DNA of 64,000 nucleotides from Granulicella sp. 5B5 (GCF_014083945.1 NZ_CP046444.1:1798001-1862000); one strand, 5' to 3'; positions 1 to 8,708 are shown, counted from the first letter of the stretch. Numbers and translations are program-made. Notes: generated from the letters alone by a model not told the origin.

Positions 1-120
1 CGTGCGCAAAACCAGCCGCGGTCACAGCAGCAGTACCGGCCCAACCCGCAACCCCGACAGCAATCTCGCCCGGCGCCGCGGCCTGAGTCGCACTCGGCGT
101 CACACGACGACAAGCACTAA
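1..120 (+). CDS. C-terminal tail of a Q/P/R-rich envelope protein (partial)
   Basis: The frame is open from the first base to a TAA at 118-120 and encodes 39 residues rich in Gln, Pro, Arg and Ser, ending in HDDKH. The start lies outside the window. The composition (QQQ, RPAPRPE) and the His/acidic end closely resemble the tail of the next gene, which ends HEEGHPH. The two are therefore probably tandem paralogs of a YXWGXW-type cell-envelope protein (inference). A strong terminator follows 17 bases later. Function is unknown. Confidence 0.6.
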   Translation, partial: RAQNQPRSQQQYRPNPQPRQQSRPAPRPESHSASHDDKH

Positions 121-136
121 CCTCGTGCTCATGTTC

Positions 137-170
137 AAAGACCCGGCGGAACATCGCCGGGTCTTTCTGT
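137..170 (+). terminator. Rho-independent terminator
   Basis: A perfect 12-bp stem (AAAGACCCGGCG paired with CGCCGGGTCTTT) with a 6-base loop, followed by CTGTCTT. It ends the partial gene at the window start. Confidence 0.85.
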
Positions 171-306
171 CTTCGCCAAGTCATAGATATCGCGCGAAAT
201 CTCTCTACGCTGACCACCCGCAACTCCACTCTCCGCATCTCATCAAGTTGCGTATCAGAAGATCAGCTGAGTCTCGCTGTGCACTGCAAGGAGCCTCCAC
301 CAAGCC

Positions 307-1869
307 ATGACGATCCCCTCATTTCCTCTCCACAAACGTCATCTCTCGACACCTTTTTCGTTCGCAGTCCGCCTCCTCGGCGGCCTCGCACTCTCCACCG
401 TCGTCTTCGTTGCCGGCTGCAATGGCTGTAATAGCAGCCAGAGCCAGGCGCCCATCGTTGACAACTCCGGCTCCGGCCCCGACCCCGCTGCGGCCAACCT
501 TGCACCAGCCAGCACGGGACAGCCTGCCGCCGTCCTCGGCACCAACGCCTCCTACACGCCGCAGCAGCAGAGCGAAAGCTACGACAACGGCCAGCAGCAG
601 CCTGCCCCCATCCAACAGGACTATAACGACCAGTCTTACGCTTACAACGCGCCCCCGCCCTCCGAGGCCGGCTACGACGAAAACGCCCAGTACGACTACT
701 CCGACCAGGCCCCGCCCCCGCTGCCCGACTACGATCAGCCGCCCGCTCCCGACCCCAACTACCTCTGGACGCCCGGCTACTGGGCTTGGGGTCCTGACGG
801 CTACTACTGGGTTCCCGGCGCATGGGTGCCGCCGCCCTACTACGGCGCTCTCTGGACCCCGCCCTACTGGGGTTGGTATGGCGGCCGTTACTGCTTCCAC
901 CACGGCTACTGGGGTCCGCACGTCGGCTTTTACGGTGGCATCAACTACGGCTTCGGCTACATCGGCATCGGCTACTTCGGCGGCTACTGGCGCGGGCATG
1001 ACTTCTACTACAACCGCTCGGTCAACAACGTCGGCCATCTGAACGGCAGCTATGTCTACAACCGCGCTGTCGTTTACAACGGCCGCACCTACGGTGCGCG
1101 CCCGAACAATCGCGTCAGCTATAACGGCGGCCGCGGCGGCCTGAACGTCCGTCCGCAGGCAGCCGAGCTCGCCGCAAGGCGCGAGCCCCACACCGCACCG
1201 CGACAGGAACAGATCCAGCTCCGCCAGACCGCGATGCAGAACCCACGGCAGCGCTTCTCGGCCAATAACGGACGTCCTGCTGAGGCCTTCGCCCGTCCCG
1301 GCACCATCCCCGCACGCTCCATCGGCGAGGCCCCGCGCCAGGTGCAACAGATCCAGCAACGCAGCGCCGAACAGCGGCAGCGTAACCAACAGCTTCAACA
1401 ACACAACGTGCAGCAACAACAACGAAACACACAAGAGCAACAAAGAAACGTGCAGGGGCAACAGCGTAACCAGCAACTCCAGCAACGAAACGTCCAGCAG
1501 CAACAGCACACCCAACAGGTGCAGCAACGAAACGCGCAGGAACAGCAGCGTAACGTTCAGCAGCGGCAGCGTGTGCAGCAGGGACAACAGCGCAACCAAC
1601 AGATACAACAACAGCGCGTACAACAGGAACAACAGCAACGAAACCAGCAGGTGCAGCAGCAGCGCACTCAGCAGCAACAGCAACAGCGCGTGCAGCAACA
1701 GCAACGCATGCAGCAGGAACGCCGCCCCGCGCCTCAGACACGTCCTGCACCCGAAGCGCGCCCTGCTCCTCAGGTACGCCCAGCCCCTCAGTCTCGTCCG
1801 GCACCTCAGGCAGCCCGGCCAGCGCCACAACCGCATGAGGCTCCGCACGAAGAGGGCCACCCGCACTGA
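307..1869 (+). CDS. YXWGXW-repeat lipoprotein with long Gln-rich tail
   Basis: 520 residues. The N-terminus is a lipoprotein signal (hydrophobic stretch about 20-37, lipobox VAGC, Cys38), so the protein is probably anchored in the envelope. Residues about 150-240 are very rich in Tyr, Trp and Gly, with WTPGYW and YWVPGAW units typical of the YXWGXW repeat family (function unknown). Residues about 345-470 are almost wholly Gln with spaced Arg, Asn and Val in short tandem units. The last 50 residues are RPAPQ-type repeats ending in a His-rich tail. Tandem with a similar partial gene at the window start. The Gln tract probably varies in length between strains (inference). A terminator follows. 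Confidence 0.85.
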   Translation: MTIPSFPLHKRHLSTPFSFAVRLLGGLALSTVVFVAGCNGCNSSQSQAPIVDNSGSGPDPAAANLAPASTGQPAAVLGTNASYTPQQQSESYDNGQQQPAPIQQDYNDQSYAYNAPPPSEAGYDENAQYDYSDQAPPPLPDYDQPPAPDPNYLWTPGYWAWGPDGYYWVPGAWVPPPYYGALWTPPYWGWYGGRYCFHHGYWGPHVGFYGGINYGFGYIGIGYFGGYWRGHDFYYNRSVNNVGHLNGSYVYNRAVVYNGRTYGARPNNRVSYNGGRGGLNVRPQAAELAARREPHTAPRQEQIQLRQTAMQNPRQRFSANNGRPAEAFARPGTIPARSIGEAPRQVQQIQQRSAEQRQRNQQLQQHNVQQQQRNTQEQQRNVQGQQRNQQLQQRNVQQQQHTQQVQQRNAQEQQRNVQQRQRVQQGQQRNQQIQQQRVQQEQQQRNQQVQQQRTQQQQQQRVQQQQRMQQERRPAPQTRPAPEARPAPQVRPAPQSRPAPQAARPAPQPHEAPHEEGHPH

Positions 1870-1891
1870 TCCGCAGCACAAGCCGCCAACC

Positions 1892-1922
1892 AAAAGGCTC
1901 GCCCTCATCGGCGAGCCTTTTT
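1892..1922 (+). terminator. Rho-independent terminator
   Basis: A 12-bp stem (AAAAGGCTCGCC with GGCGAGCCTTTT) and 6-base loop, running straight into T residues. Confidence 0.88.
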
Positions 1923-1923
1923 C

Positions 1924-1951
1924 TACTCCCTACTCCCTACTCCCTACTCCC
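1924..1951. repeat. Heptamer tandem repeat (TACTCCC x4)
   Basis: Four perfect copies of TACTCCC lie right after the terminator and before the end of the convergent transporter gene. A related six-copy tract lies at 29755-29796, also just behind a hairpin. Confidence 0.9.
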
Positions 1952-1956
1952 TAAAT

Positions 1957-3402
1957 CTACATAGCCAGTTGCACCAGCAGCACCGCATTCAACGCGAGAA
2001 TGACTGTCGCCACCACCCACCCTGCGATCTTCGTCCGCAGCGCGCTCACAAAGTTGCTCATCACGGACCTCCGATTCGTCAGTAGCAGCAACGGGATCAG
2101 CGCCGCCGGCAGCGTAAAGCTCAACAGCACCTGCGAATCGATCAGGATCTTCAACGGATCGGCACCGACGGCAATCACAATCAGCGCAGGCACCACAGTA
2201 ATAAATCGCCGCACAAAGATCGGGAACTTGATGTCCAGAAACCCTTCGATGATCACCTGACCGGCCATTACGCCGACCGTCGAGCTCGACAGCCCGGAGC
2301 ACAACAGCGCCACCGCAAACACCACCGCCGCTCCTGGCCCCAGCAGAGGCCCCAGCGTGTGGAACGCGTCCTGGATCGTCGGCGAAACCCCAGGTCCCCT
2401 GCCATAGCCCGCACCCAGCGCCACCGCCGCCATCACAATCATCGCGGAGTTGATCAGCCACGCGCCGTTCATCGCTACAAACACATCCACCAGTTCGAAC
2501 CGTAGATACTGCAGCAGCAGGTTCAGCTTCGGCTTCTTCGGCGGAGGCGCAATCTCCGTCAACCTCGGCTGCACCAGCGCCGAGTGCAGATAGATCACAT
2601 GCGGCATCACCGTCGCGCCCAGCATCCCCACCGCAGCGAACACGCTCGCGCTCAGCGCAGGCGAGCTACGCATGTCGAACGTCGGCAGCACCGTCGCCAC
2701 AAACGCAGCATGCCAGTCCGGGTGCACCAGGAACACCTCAAACCCATAGCACAGCCCAATCACACCGACGAACGCCATAATCCCGCGCTCCAGCCATTGA
2801 AACCCCGCAAGGTCCAGCGCAAGGATCGCAAACACGCCCACCGTCGCAATCATCGCGGACGCGAACAGTGAGCCCACCGGCGTCAATCCATGCGCCATCA
2901 ACGCGGGCCCCATCAACAAGTCCAGCCCCAGCGCCGCGCCCAGAAACTCCGCCATGTCCGTCGCCACGGCAGAGATCTCCGCACACACCCACAGAAATAT
3001 CGTTGTGCGCTTCGAAAAATGCCGGCGGCAGCTCTGCGGCAGCGTCTCTCCAGTCACGATCCCCAGTTTCGCGCTCAGGTACTGGATCAGGATCGCCATC
3101 GCATTGGACCACAGCAGTACCCACAGCAGCCTATAGCCGAACTGGCTCCCGCCCAGAATGTTCGTCGCAAAGTTGCCCGGGTCGATATAAGCCACCGAGG
3201 CCACGAACGCGGGCCCAAAATAGCTCCATATCTGGTCTCTGCGAAACAGGCTTCGACCGCCCGCTCCAGCCACCTTCACAACGCCGCTGCTTCCAATCAG
3301 CCCCGAGGCTCCGGCCGCGGTCGCCGCAGGGGAAAGCAGCACCTCTTCCGAGGTATCACCCTCATAACCTGCATCCCCGTGCTGCGCATACTCATCCGTC
3401 AT
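1957..3402 (-). CDS. mntH: NRAMP-family Mn2+/Fe2+ proton symporter
   Basis: 481 residues, a multi-pass inner-membrane importer of divalent metals (Mn2+, Fe2+). It has the NRAMP helix-1 motif DPGN at residues 74-77 and the helix-6 motif MPHVIYLHS, which supply the metal ligands Asp, Asn and Met. About 11 membrane helices are visible. The N-terminal 55 residues are a polar extension longer than in E. coli MntH. The ATG is preceded by GGAGGAG. Two DtxR/MntR-type palindromes lie 29-73 bases upstream, so repression by a metal-bound regulator is likely. Monocistronic, facing the end of the Gln-rich lipoprotein gene. Confidence 0.95.
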   Translation of the reverse strand: MTDEYAQHGDAGYEGDTSEEVLLSPAATAAGASGLIGSSGVVKVAGAGGRSLFRRDQIWSYFGPAFVASVAYIDPGNFATNILGGSQFGYRLLWVLLWSNAMAILIQYLSAKLGIVTGETLPQSCRRHFSKRTTIFLWVCAEISAVATDMAEFLGAALGLDLLMGPALMAHGLTPVGSLFASAMIATVGVFAILALDLAGFQWLERGIMAFVGVIGLCYGFEVFLVHPDWHAAFVATVLPTFDMRSSPALSASVFAAVGMLGATVMPHVIYLHSALVQPRLTEIAPPPKKPKLNLLLQYLRFELVDVFVAMNGAWLINSAMIVMAAVALGAGYGRGPGVSPTIQDAFHTLGPLLGPGAAVVFAVALLCSGLSSSTVGVMAGQVIIEGFLDIKFPIFVRRFITVVPALIVIAVGADPLKILIDSQVLLSFTLPAALIPLLLLTNRRSVMSNFVSALRTKIAGWVVATVILALNAVLLVQLAM

Positions 3403-3430
3403 CTCCTCCAGTATAGGGTGAAGAAGGTAT

Positions 3431-3474
3431 TTTTAGGTAAACCTGAATATTAAGATTTAGGTGAGCCTCAAAAA
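3431..3474 (-). promoter_or_regulatory. Two DtxR/MntR-like operators upstream of mntH
   Basis: Two imperfect palindromes lie side by side: TTTTAGGTAAACCTGAA (3431-3447) and TTTAGGTGAGCCTCAAA (3456-3472). Both fit the DtxR/IdeR/MntR family pattern TTAGGTnAGCCTnA. They sit directly upstream of a manganese/iron importer, which fits metal-dependent repression. A possible minus-strand -10 (TATACT, 3410-3415) lies between the operators and the gene. The regulator is not in this window. Confidence 0.7.
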
Positions 3475-3577
3475 TAGTTCCAACTCCTGCACCGCGCCAG
3501 AAAACCCCTCCACCGCTGCTCATTGAACCTCGGCGAGCATACTTGAGATTGCGTAGACGTCTTTGCCTTGGCCTGCT

Positions 3578-4051
3578 CTACCGCCCCGTAGATCCGAATC
3601 CGCCCTCCCCGCGTTCCGTCTCTTCCAGCATGTCTGTCTCTTCGAACCTCGCCTCAATGCGCTGCACAATCCGCAGCTGCGCGATGCGATGCCCCGGCGC
3701 CACCACCTGCGGCTCGCTCGTCAGGTTCGTCAGCACGATCTTCAACTCACCGCGATATCCGGGATCGATCACGCCTGCAAGCGTCGTAATACCCCGCACC
3801 GCGAGCCCCGATCGGTCCTCTACCAGTGCACCGTGCGACGAAGGCAGCTCCATCGCAAGCCCCGTCCGCACTGCCACTGTCGACCCCGCCTCACCCACCG
3901 GCGCCAGCGTCGCCGCCTCAGCCGCAAACAAGTCCGCTGCCAGATCGCCATACGCTCCGCTATGCGCATACCGCGGCATCTGCGCCGACGGCAGCAACCG
4001 CTGCACCAATATCTTCGGTCCCAACTCTGTCACCTCTTTCACGACAACCAC
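3578..4051 (-). CDS. dut: dUTP diphosphatase
   Basis: Up to 157 residues; hydrolyses dUTP to dUMP and pyrophosphate, keeping uracil out of DNA and supplying dTMP synthesis. All five motifs of the trimeric dUTPase family are present: AYGDLAADL (33-41), EDRSGLAVRG (78-87), GVIDPGYRGE (93-102), GHRIAQL (120-126) and the C-terminal P-loop-like GFGSTGR (151-157). The start shown is GTG, overlapping the upstream epimerase gene by 13 bases. A second GTG at 4042 would overlap its stop as GTGA and is equally possible. Last gene of a three-gene operon. Confidence 0.95.
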   Translation of the reverse strand: MVVVKEVTELGPKILVQRLLPSAQMPRYAHSGAYGDLAADLFAAEAATLAPVGEAGSTVAVRTGLAMELPSSHGALVEDRSGLAVRGITTLAGVIDPGYRGELKIVLTNLTSEPQVVAPGHRIAQLRIVQRIEARFEETDMLEETERGEGGFGSTGR

Positions 4052-5097
4052 TTCAACAACCGGATCACGCCCATCGGCGCCGCCTTCGAGTGCGCCGACA
4101 CATCCGTCCTTGCATGGATCGCCCTACGGTTCTCGCTGTAGTACGAAAACGCGCGGAGCATCATCTCTTCATTCGTCAGTGTCGGCTCCCATCTTAGTTC
4201 ACGCCGTATCCGCTGCGTGTCGAACACAAAGCTCTCCGCGATCATCCTGTAGTGATACGGCCCCAGCGGCGACACCTTCAACCTGTGCGCCAGTTGCATC
4301 GCGGCAATCGTCGGCATGCGCGGCAGTTGCGCCACACGCGCCTTGCTGCCCGCCGCGCGAATCACGCTCTCATACATCCCACGCATCGTCGGCACATCAT
4401 CCGAGCCGATATGAAACAGGTTCGACTCCTCATACTCCAGACACAGCAGACACGCCGTCGCCAGGTCCTGCGCATAGATGAACTGGTAGCGGTTGCTCCC
4501 GTCGCCGACCACCCAGACCTTCTTCCCGTCCTCAATAAACTCAAACAGGATCGCCAGCAGTCCAAGCCTGCCGCTGTCGATGATCGTCGGACACCGCAGC
4601 GTCACCACCCGCATCTCCGGATGCTGCTCCACAAGCTTCGCCAGCGCACGCTCCGCCTCCAGCTTCGACTGCCCATACAGCTCCACCGGCGCGGGCGCAT
4701 CGTCCTCCGTCACCGGCCTGCCGAAGCCCTCAGCCCACAGGCAGTTCGAAGAGATGTTCACGATCTTCGTTACGCTCGCCGCCTGCGCCGCCTCTGCTAG
4801 CAGGCGAGTCCCATCCACATTGCTTGTCCACAGCAGCGTCTCGTCCTTCACATCGTGCGCCAGCATCGCCGCACAATGAAACACCGCCTCAAACCTGTGT
4901 TCAGCAAATGTCCGCTTCAGCAGCTCCCCATTGCGAATGTCACCTTGTATCGAGCTCAACCCCTCAGCGCCGGCATCCTCATCGCGCACCAGGTCGATGT
5001 TCGTCACTGCGAACCCTTCAGCCAACAACCGCCGCTTCAGCACACCACCAAAGAACCCTGACGCGCCGGTGACCAAGACCTCACGCTTTGTACTCAT
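4039..5097 (-). CDS. NAD(P)-dependent nucleotide-sugar epimerase/dehydratase family protein
   Basis: 352 residues of the extended short-chain dehydrogenase family. The N-terminal Rossmann motif GASGFFG (11-17) binds NAD(P), and the catalytic pair Y141/K145 is in YGQSK, with Ser nearby. Members act on nucleotide sugars or sterol-like substrates; the exact substrate cannot be read from sequence. Its stop overlaps the dut start and its ATG overlaps the upstream membrane glycosyltransferase stop as ATGA, so the three are translationally coupled. That neighbour hints at a role in surface glycan synthesis (inference). Confidence 0.85.
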   Translation of the reverse strand: MSTKREVLVTGASGFFGGVLKRRLLAEGFAVTNIDLVRDEDAGAEGLSSIQGDIRNGELLKRTFAEHRFEAVFHCAAMLAHDVKDETLLWTSNVDGTRLLAEAAQAASVTKIVNISSNCLWAEGFGRPVTEDDAPAPVELYGQSKLEAERALAKLVEQHPEMRVVTLRCPTIIDSGRLGLLAILFEFIEDGKKVWVVGDGSNRYQFIYAQDLATACLLCLEYEESNLFHIGSDDVPTMRGMYESVIRAAGSKARVAQLPRMPTIAAMQLAHRLKVSPLGPYHYRMIAESFVFDTQRIRRELRWEPTLTNEEMMLRAFSYYSENRRAIHARTDVSAHSKAAPMGVIRLLKWLS

Positions 5098-6422
5098 CCT
5101 TCAACCTTCTTCTCTGTACTGCGAAACAGATATACCGCCAGCACCGCAATCAGCGGCTCCATCGGATGCCGAAATCGCGGCTGCACTGTCACCAGATAAT
5201 ACGGCAGTGGCAGCAACACAAAGATCGCCGCAAACAACCCTGCGCCCTCCACGCGCCTCCACAGCATCAGCGCCAGCCCCAATAAGCCACACACGCTCAA
5301 GAAGCAGTAGCTCAACTGCCGCAGATACTCCTGCGAAGGGTGCCGTCCCATTGAATGCGGCGTTCCATCCCAGAAGAACAGAAACCTGTCCAGCGTCCAC
5401 TTCACCGTCCGCAGAGGTCGCGCCTTGATCCGCGCCTCGGCTATCGCGCCGCGCTGCTTCGCAAACGCAACCTCGCCCTCGCGCACATATTCCTTGTACT
5501 CCGGATCACCCGTCCACAGCGGCACCGTGGTTCCCCACGGAAACCCATCGTTGCGCTCCAGCGTCGACTCATACAGCTCCACACCGAAGTTATCGCGCGT
5601 CAGCACCGGTGCATGCATCACGCGCTCATTGCGCAACACCCATGTTGCCAGGACGGCAGCAAACGCCACACACGTAAGCATCGCGCCCACCGCTGCCTGC
5701 TTCTCCAACCGCCGCGACCGCAACTCCGGCCACGCAATCCAAATCATCATCGCCGGCAGGCACAACAATAACGAAGCATTCGACAGCGCAATCAAACCCC
5801 ACAACACCCCAAGCCACACCCACAACTCTATCTTCTCCGTCGCGCGCTCGTCACCGCCCCCCAAACCACGCAACCGCAACGCCACCACAATCGCCCAGCT
5901 AAACAAACAAGCCGTCAGCGACATCTCCCAAATCCAATGCACCGCATACTGCAACGCCGCCGGATACACCGCCCACAGCCACGCCGACCACACGGCCACC
6001 GGCGCGGCCATCTTCGCTCTGCGCCGCGCAATGCCACGAGCATCGAAGCACCGCTCGGCGATCTCATACACCGCCGGTGCAATCGCTGCGGAAAGCAAAC
6101 TGTCCGCCACCATCAACGCCAGGGCAGCCCCGCGCGAGTACACCCCAAACAGCTTGAACGCCGCCCCCATCAGCAACGGATACAGCGGCGGCAGCCACGC
6201 CGTCGGTCCTGACATCCCATTGAACGGGTTCCCAAAACCATGCCCCGTCGCCAGCGACCGCCCAATCCTCCCCGCCTCAAACCCGAAGTTGAAGTTCGCC
6301 TGGTCCGTCCGCACGCGATACGTGTGCCCAATCAGGATCACCGCCACACGCAGCGCGAATCCTACCCAGAAGATCGTCCACGGCTCGCTCCACCAGCTTC
6401 GTTTTGTCATCTCTCGCGTCAC
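5094..6422 (-). CDS. Multi-pass membrane protein, GT39/ArnT-like glycosyltransferase superfamily
   Basis: 442 residues with about nine to ten hydrophobic helices. The N-terminal region has the GT-C layout: first helix, then a polar loop, then TAWLPPLYPLLMG, which is the usual PP-x-YP signature of dolichyl/undecaprenyl-phosphate-sugar-dependent glycosyltransferases. The acidic DE pair typical of ArnT is not obvious, so the catalytic residues are uncertain. The start may be GTG (6422) or the in-frame ATG at 6410. First gene of the epimerase-dut operon, divergent from a second GT-C gene. Confidence 0.7.
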   Translation of the reverse strand: MTREMTKRSWWSEPWTIFWVGFALRVAVILIGHTYRVRTDQANFNFGFEAGRIGRSLATGHGFGNPFNGMSGPTAWLPPLYPLLMGAAFKLFGVYSRGAALALMVADSLLSAAIAPAVYEIAERCFDARGIARRRAKMAAPVAVWSAWLWAVYPAALQYAVHWIWEMSLTACLFSWAIVVALRLRGLGGGDERATEKIELWVWLGVLWGLIALSNASLLLCLPAMMIWIAWPELRSRRLEKQAAVGAMLTCVAFAAVLATWVLRNERVMHAPVLTRDNFGVELYESTLERNDGFPWGTTVPLWTGDPEYKEYVREGEVAFAKQRGAIAEARIKARPLRTVKWTLDRFLFFWDGTPHSMGRHPSQEYLRQLSYCFLSVCGLLGLALMLWRRVEGAGLFAAIFVLLPLPYYLVTVQPRFRHPMEPLIAVLAVYLFRSTEKKVEG

Positions 6423-6489
6423 GCTTCTGGCCTAGTCTATCTTCCACACCCCTCGCTCTGCCCAAATCCGCTCGCGTATCGTCATTCAC

Positions 6490-8025
6490 ATGGCGACCAC
6501 ACAGCCAACCACGCAACCGGCCGCGGCCGCCCATGCAGAACGGCCCGCGGCCCTCCGCTCCACCGTACTCGCTGCTCTGCTCGCCGCTCTCGTCATCCTC
6601 ACCCTGCTCGGCCACAACCGCCTCACCGACTGGGACGAGGGCATCTACGCCCAAATCTCTCGTGAGATGCTCTCTTCCGGCCTGCTCATCCCTCACTGGA
6701 ACCTCCAGCCCTGGCTCGAAAAACCGCCGCTCATGCTCTGGATCACCGCCGTCTTCTTCAAGCTCTTCGGCGTCTCCGAGTTCACCGCCCGCCTCGGCTC
6801 CGCTCTCTCCGGCGTCGCCCTTGTCGGCCTGCTGCATGGCTGGCTCGCGCGACGCCACAGCCTCCGCGCGGCATGGTTCAGCTCGCTCATCCTGCTCTCC
6901 ACCTTCGGCTTCCTCCACGTCGCCCGCGTCGGCGAGATGGACACACTCCTCTCCCTCGGCCTCTGCATCTCCCTCATCGGACTCGCCGAGCTTCACCTCG
7001 ACCACCGCCACGGCGCATGGCTCTTCTGGCTGGGCTTCGCCCTGGCGCTGATGACCAAAGGTGCCGCCAGCATCACCCTCGGCTTCACATTCGTCCTTTT
7101 TCTTGCGCTCGAACCCACGATTCTTCGTCGTCATCTCGGCACACTCTCTCTAGGCTTCGCGCTCTTCCTCGCCGTCGTCCTGCCGTGGCATATCGCGCTC
7201 TATCACCGCTTCGGCGAGGCCTTCGTTCAGCAGTACATCGGCCTGCACATCCTGCATCGAGCCACATCCCAGATCGAAGGCCACATCACCCCGTGGTGGT
7301 ACTACCTCCGCGTTCTTCTCCTCTCGGCCATTCCGTTCTGCCTGCTTTACCCCATCGCGGCTCTAGACGCGCTCCGTCGCCCCGCGCTTCGGCTCTACCG
7401 AGTCTTCGCGCTCTTCGCCCTCATCGAAGTGCTCTTCTTCTCCCTCGTCAAAACCCGTCTTCCGCACTACATTGCGCCCGCGTACCCGGCATTTTCCGTC
7501 CTCACCGCCGTGTGGATCTGCACCCGCCTCGAAACCATTACCCTCACCAAACCTCTACGCCTCCGACTCAGCGCCGCAGTCTGCGCCATCTGGATCATAG
7601 CCGCGCTCATCACCGCAGCTCCGCGCAGCCGCCTCCACTCTCCGCGTCTCCCCAACGGCGACGTCACCCCCAACAACCGTGAGCAGGTCGCCCTGCTCAA
7701 GCAGGTCTTCAAGCACCCCGCGCCCGCCGTCGCCGCAGTTCCAGGCCCCCTGCTCGACTGGCGTCCCGGCCACTACAATCCCATTCCCACCGTCATCTTC
7801 TACGCCAACCGTCCCGTCCAGCAGGTGCTGCCTCAGCCACTCCCGCCCGGCACCCCCACCGATATCTACGCCTTCAACCCCGTCCCCTTCGCCGCCGCAA
7901 TCGGCTCGCAACCGAGCCTCATCCTCGTCGCCCGCTCCCTACTCCCGCAGCTCCCCGCCGGCTACACCTTCCACCTCATCGCCTCCTCGCCTACCCTCGC
8001 CGTCGGCACGATCGCACGAAACTAG
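6490..8025 (+). CDS. ArnT-like GT-C glycosyltransferase (PMT_2 family)
   Basis: 511 residues with about 11 membrane helices. The first periplasmic loop has DWDEGIYAQISREML (residues 47-61), the Asp-Glu motif of the ArnT/PMT family. It is followed by WLEKPPLMLW, the conserved KPP segment. These enzymes move a sugar from a polyprenyl-phosphate donor to lipid A, protein or another lipid; the acceptor here is unknown. Divergent from the other GT-C gene with a 67-base gap. High C3 codon use is typical of plus-strand genes in this half of the window. Confidence 0.85.
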   Translation: MATTQPTTQPAAAAHAERPAALRSTVLAALLAALVILTLLGHNRLTDWDEGIYAQISREMLSSGLLIPHWNLQPWLEKPPLMLWITAVFFKLFGVSEFTARLGSALSGVALVGLLHGWLARRHSLRAAWFSSLILLSTFGFLHVARVGEMDTLLSLGLCISLIGLAELHLDHRHGAWLFWLGFALALMTKGAASITLGFTFVLFLALEPTILRRHLGTLSLGFALFLAVVLPWHIALYHRFGEAFVQQYIGLHILHRATSQIEGHITPWWYYLRVLLLSAIPFCLLYPIAALDALRRPALRLYRVFALFALIEVLFFSLVKTRLPHYIAPAYPAFSVLTAVWICTRLETITLTKPLRLRLSAAVCAIWIIAALITAAPRSRLHSPRLPNGDVTPNNREQVALLKQVFKHPAPAVAAVPGPLLDWRPGHYNPIPTVIFYANRPVQQVLPQPLPPGTPTDIYAFNPVPFAAAIGSQPSLILVARSLLPQLPAGYTFHLIASSPTLAVGTIARN

Positions 8026-8046
8026 CCATTTTGCCGGCTCCAGCAG

Positions 8047-8076
8047 TTGACCCAAAACCCCATTTCCCGGTACACT
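8047..8076 (+). promoter_or_regulatory. Sigma70-type promoter of rplU
   Basis: TTGACC (8047-8052), an 18-base spacer and TACACT (8071-8076). The predicted start near 8083 leaves a leader of about 170 bases before the L21 start codon, long enough for a regulatory RNA structure. Confidence 0.6.
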
Positions 8077-8255
8077 CATAGAGTTTGGCGAAGCAGCCGT
8101 GTCTCTCCTCGTGGGAGGCCCCTACTGCAAGGCCGGAGAGCTGGCCCGCTTCTGCGGCAGCCGCAAACCTCGCCTCCTGACAAAGACAAGTTTTCGATAC
8201 GTTCGTGGAAAGCAGGCGTGGCCTTCTGCGCCCTGTTCAATGAGGTTTCAAGCAT

Positions 8256-8576
8256 ATGTACGCAGTCATCAAGACCGGTGGTAAGCAGTACCGCGTGGCT
8301 CCCGGCGACACGCTCCGCATCGAGAAGAGTGAGCATAATGGCACCATCGAGTTTGAAGATGTCGTCGCCGTCAGCCTCAACGAGGGCAAGTTCGAGTCCG
8401 ACCTGAAGAACGCCAAGGTCACCGCCCAGGTCGTCTCCGAGGGCCGTGGCGATAAGATTCTCGTCTTCCACTACAAGCGCAAGAAACAGTACAAGAAGCT
8501 CCAGGGCCATCGCCAGAGCTTCGTCGAAGTGAAGATCAAGGAGATCTTCGTCGGCGGCTCCAGCTACGACGCCTAA
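8256..8576 (+). CDS. rplU: 50S ribosomal protein L21
   Basis: 106 residues, the normal length. It starts MYAVIKTGGKQYRV, the L21 signature, and ends with the RRxx-type basic segment YKRKKQYKKLQGHRQ that binds 23S rRNA. Followed by rpmA after 132 bases, the universal rplU-rpmA order. The gap between them holds two GGCTTTAGCC-type hairpins. Expression probably starts at the promoter at 8047-8076 with a long leader. Confidence 0.98.
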   Translation: MYAVIKTGGKQYRVAPGDTLRIEKSEHNGTIEFEDVVAVSLNEGKFESDLKNAKVTAQVVSEGRGDKILVFHYKRKKQYKKLQGHRQSFVEVKIKEIFVGGSSYDA

Positions 8577-8599
8577 TCTTCGCTTTACCGGAGTAGGGT

Positions 8600-8653
8600 A
8601 TGGCTTTAGCCATGCCGTTATGACACACCTTTTCGAGAAGGGGCTTTAGCCCC
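8600..8653. repeat. Paired GGCTTTAGCC hairpin repeats
   Basis: Two small inverted repeats, ATGGCTTTAGCCAT (8600-8613) and GGGGCTTTAGCCCC (8640-8653), with centres 40 bases apart. The same paired layout recurs at 27996-28058. Located between rplU and rpmA, inside the presumed transcript. Confidence 0.75.
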
Positions 8654-8708
8654 GGGGCGCAGGCCCACTAAATTTCCGCCGAACTTACACGGCAAAAGAG
8701 GCACAGCA

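Noticed and set aside
319-1908. 529-codon minus frame opposite the Q-rich lipoprotein
   Set aside because: An artefact of CAG-repeat DNA: Leu-rich runs, no start signal, no family likeness.
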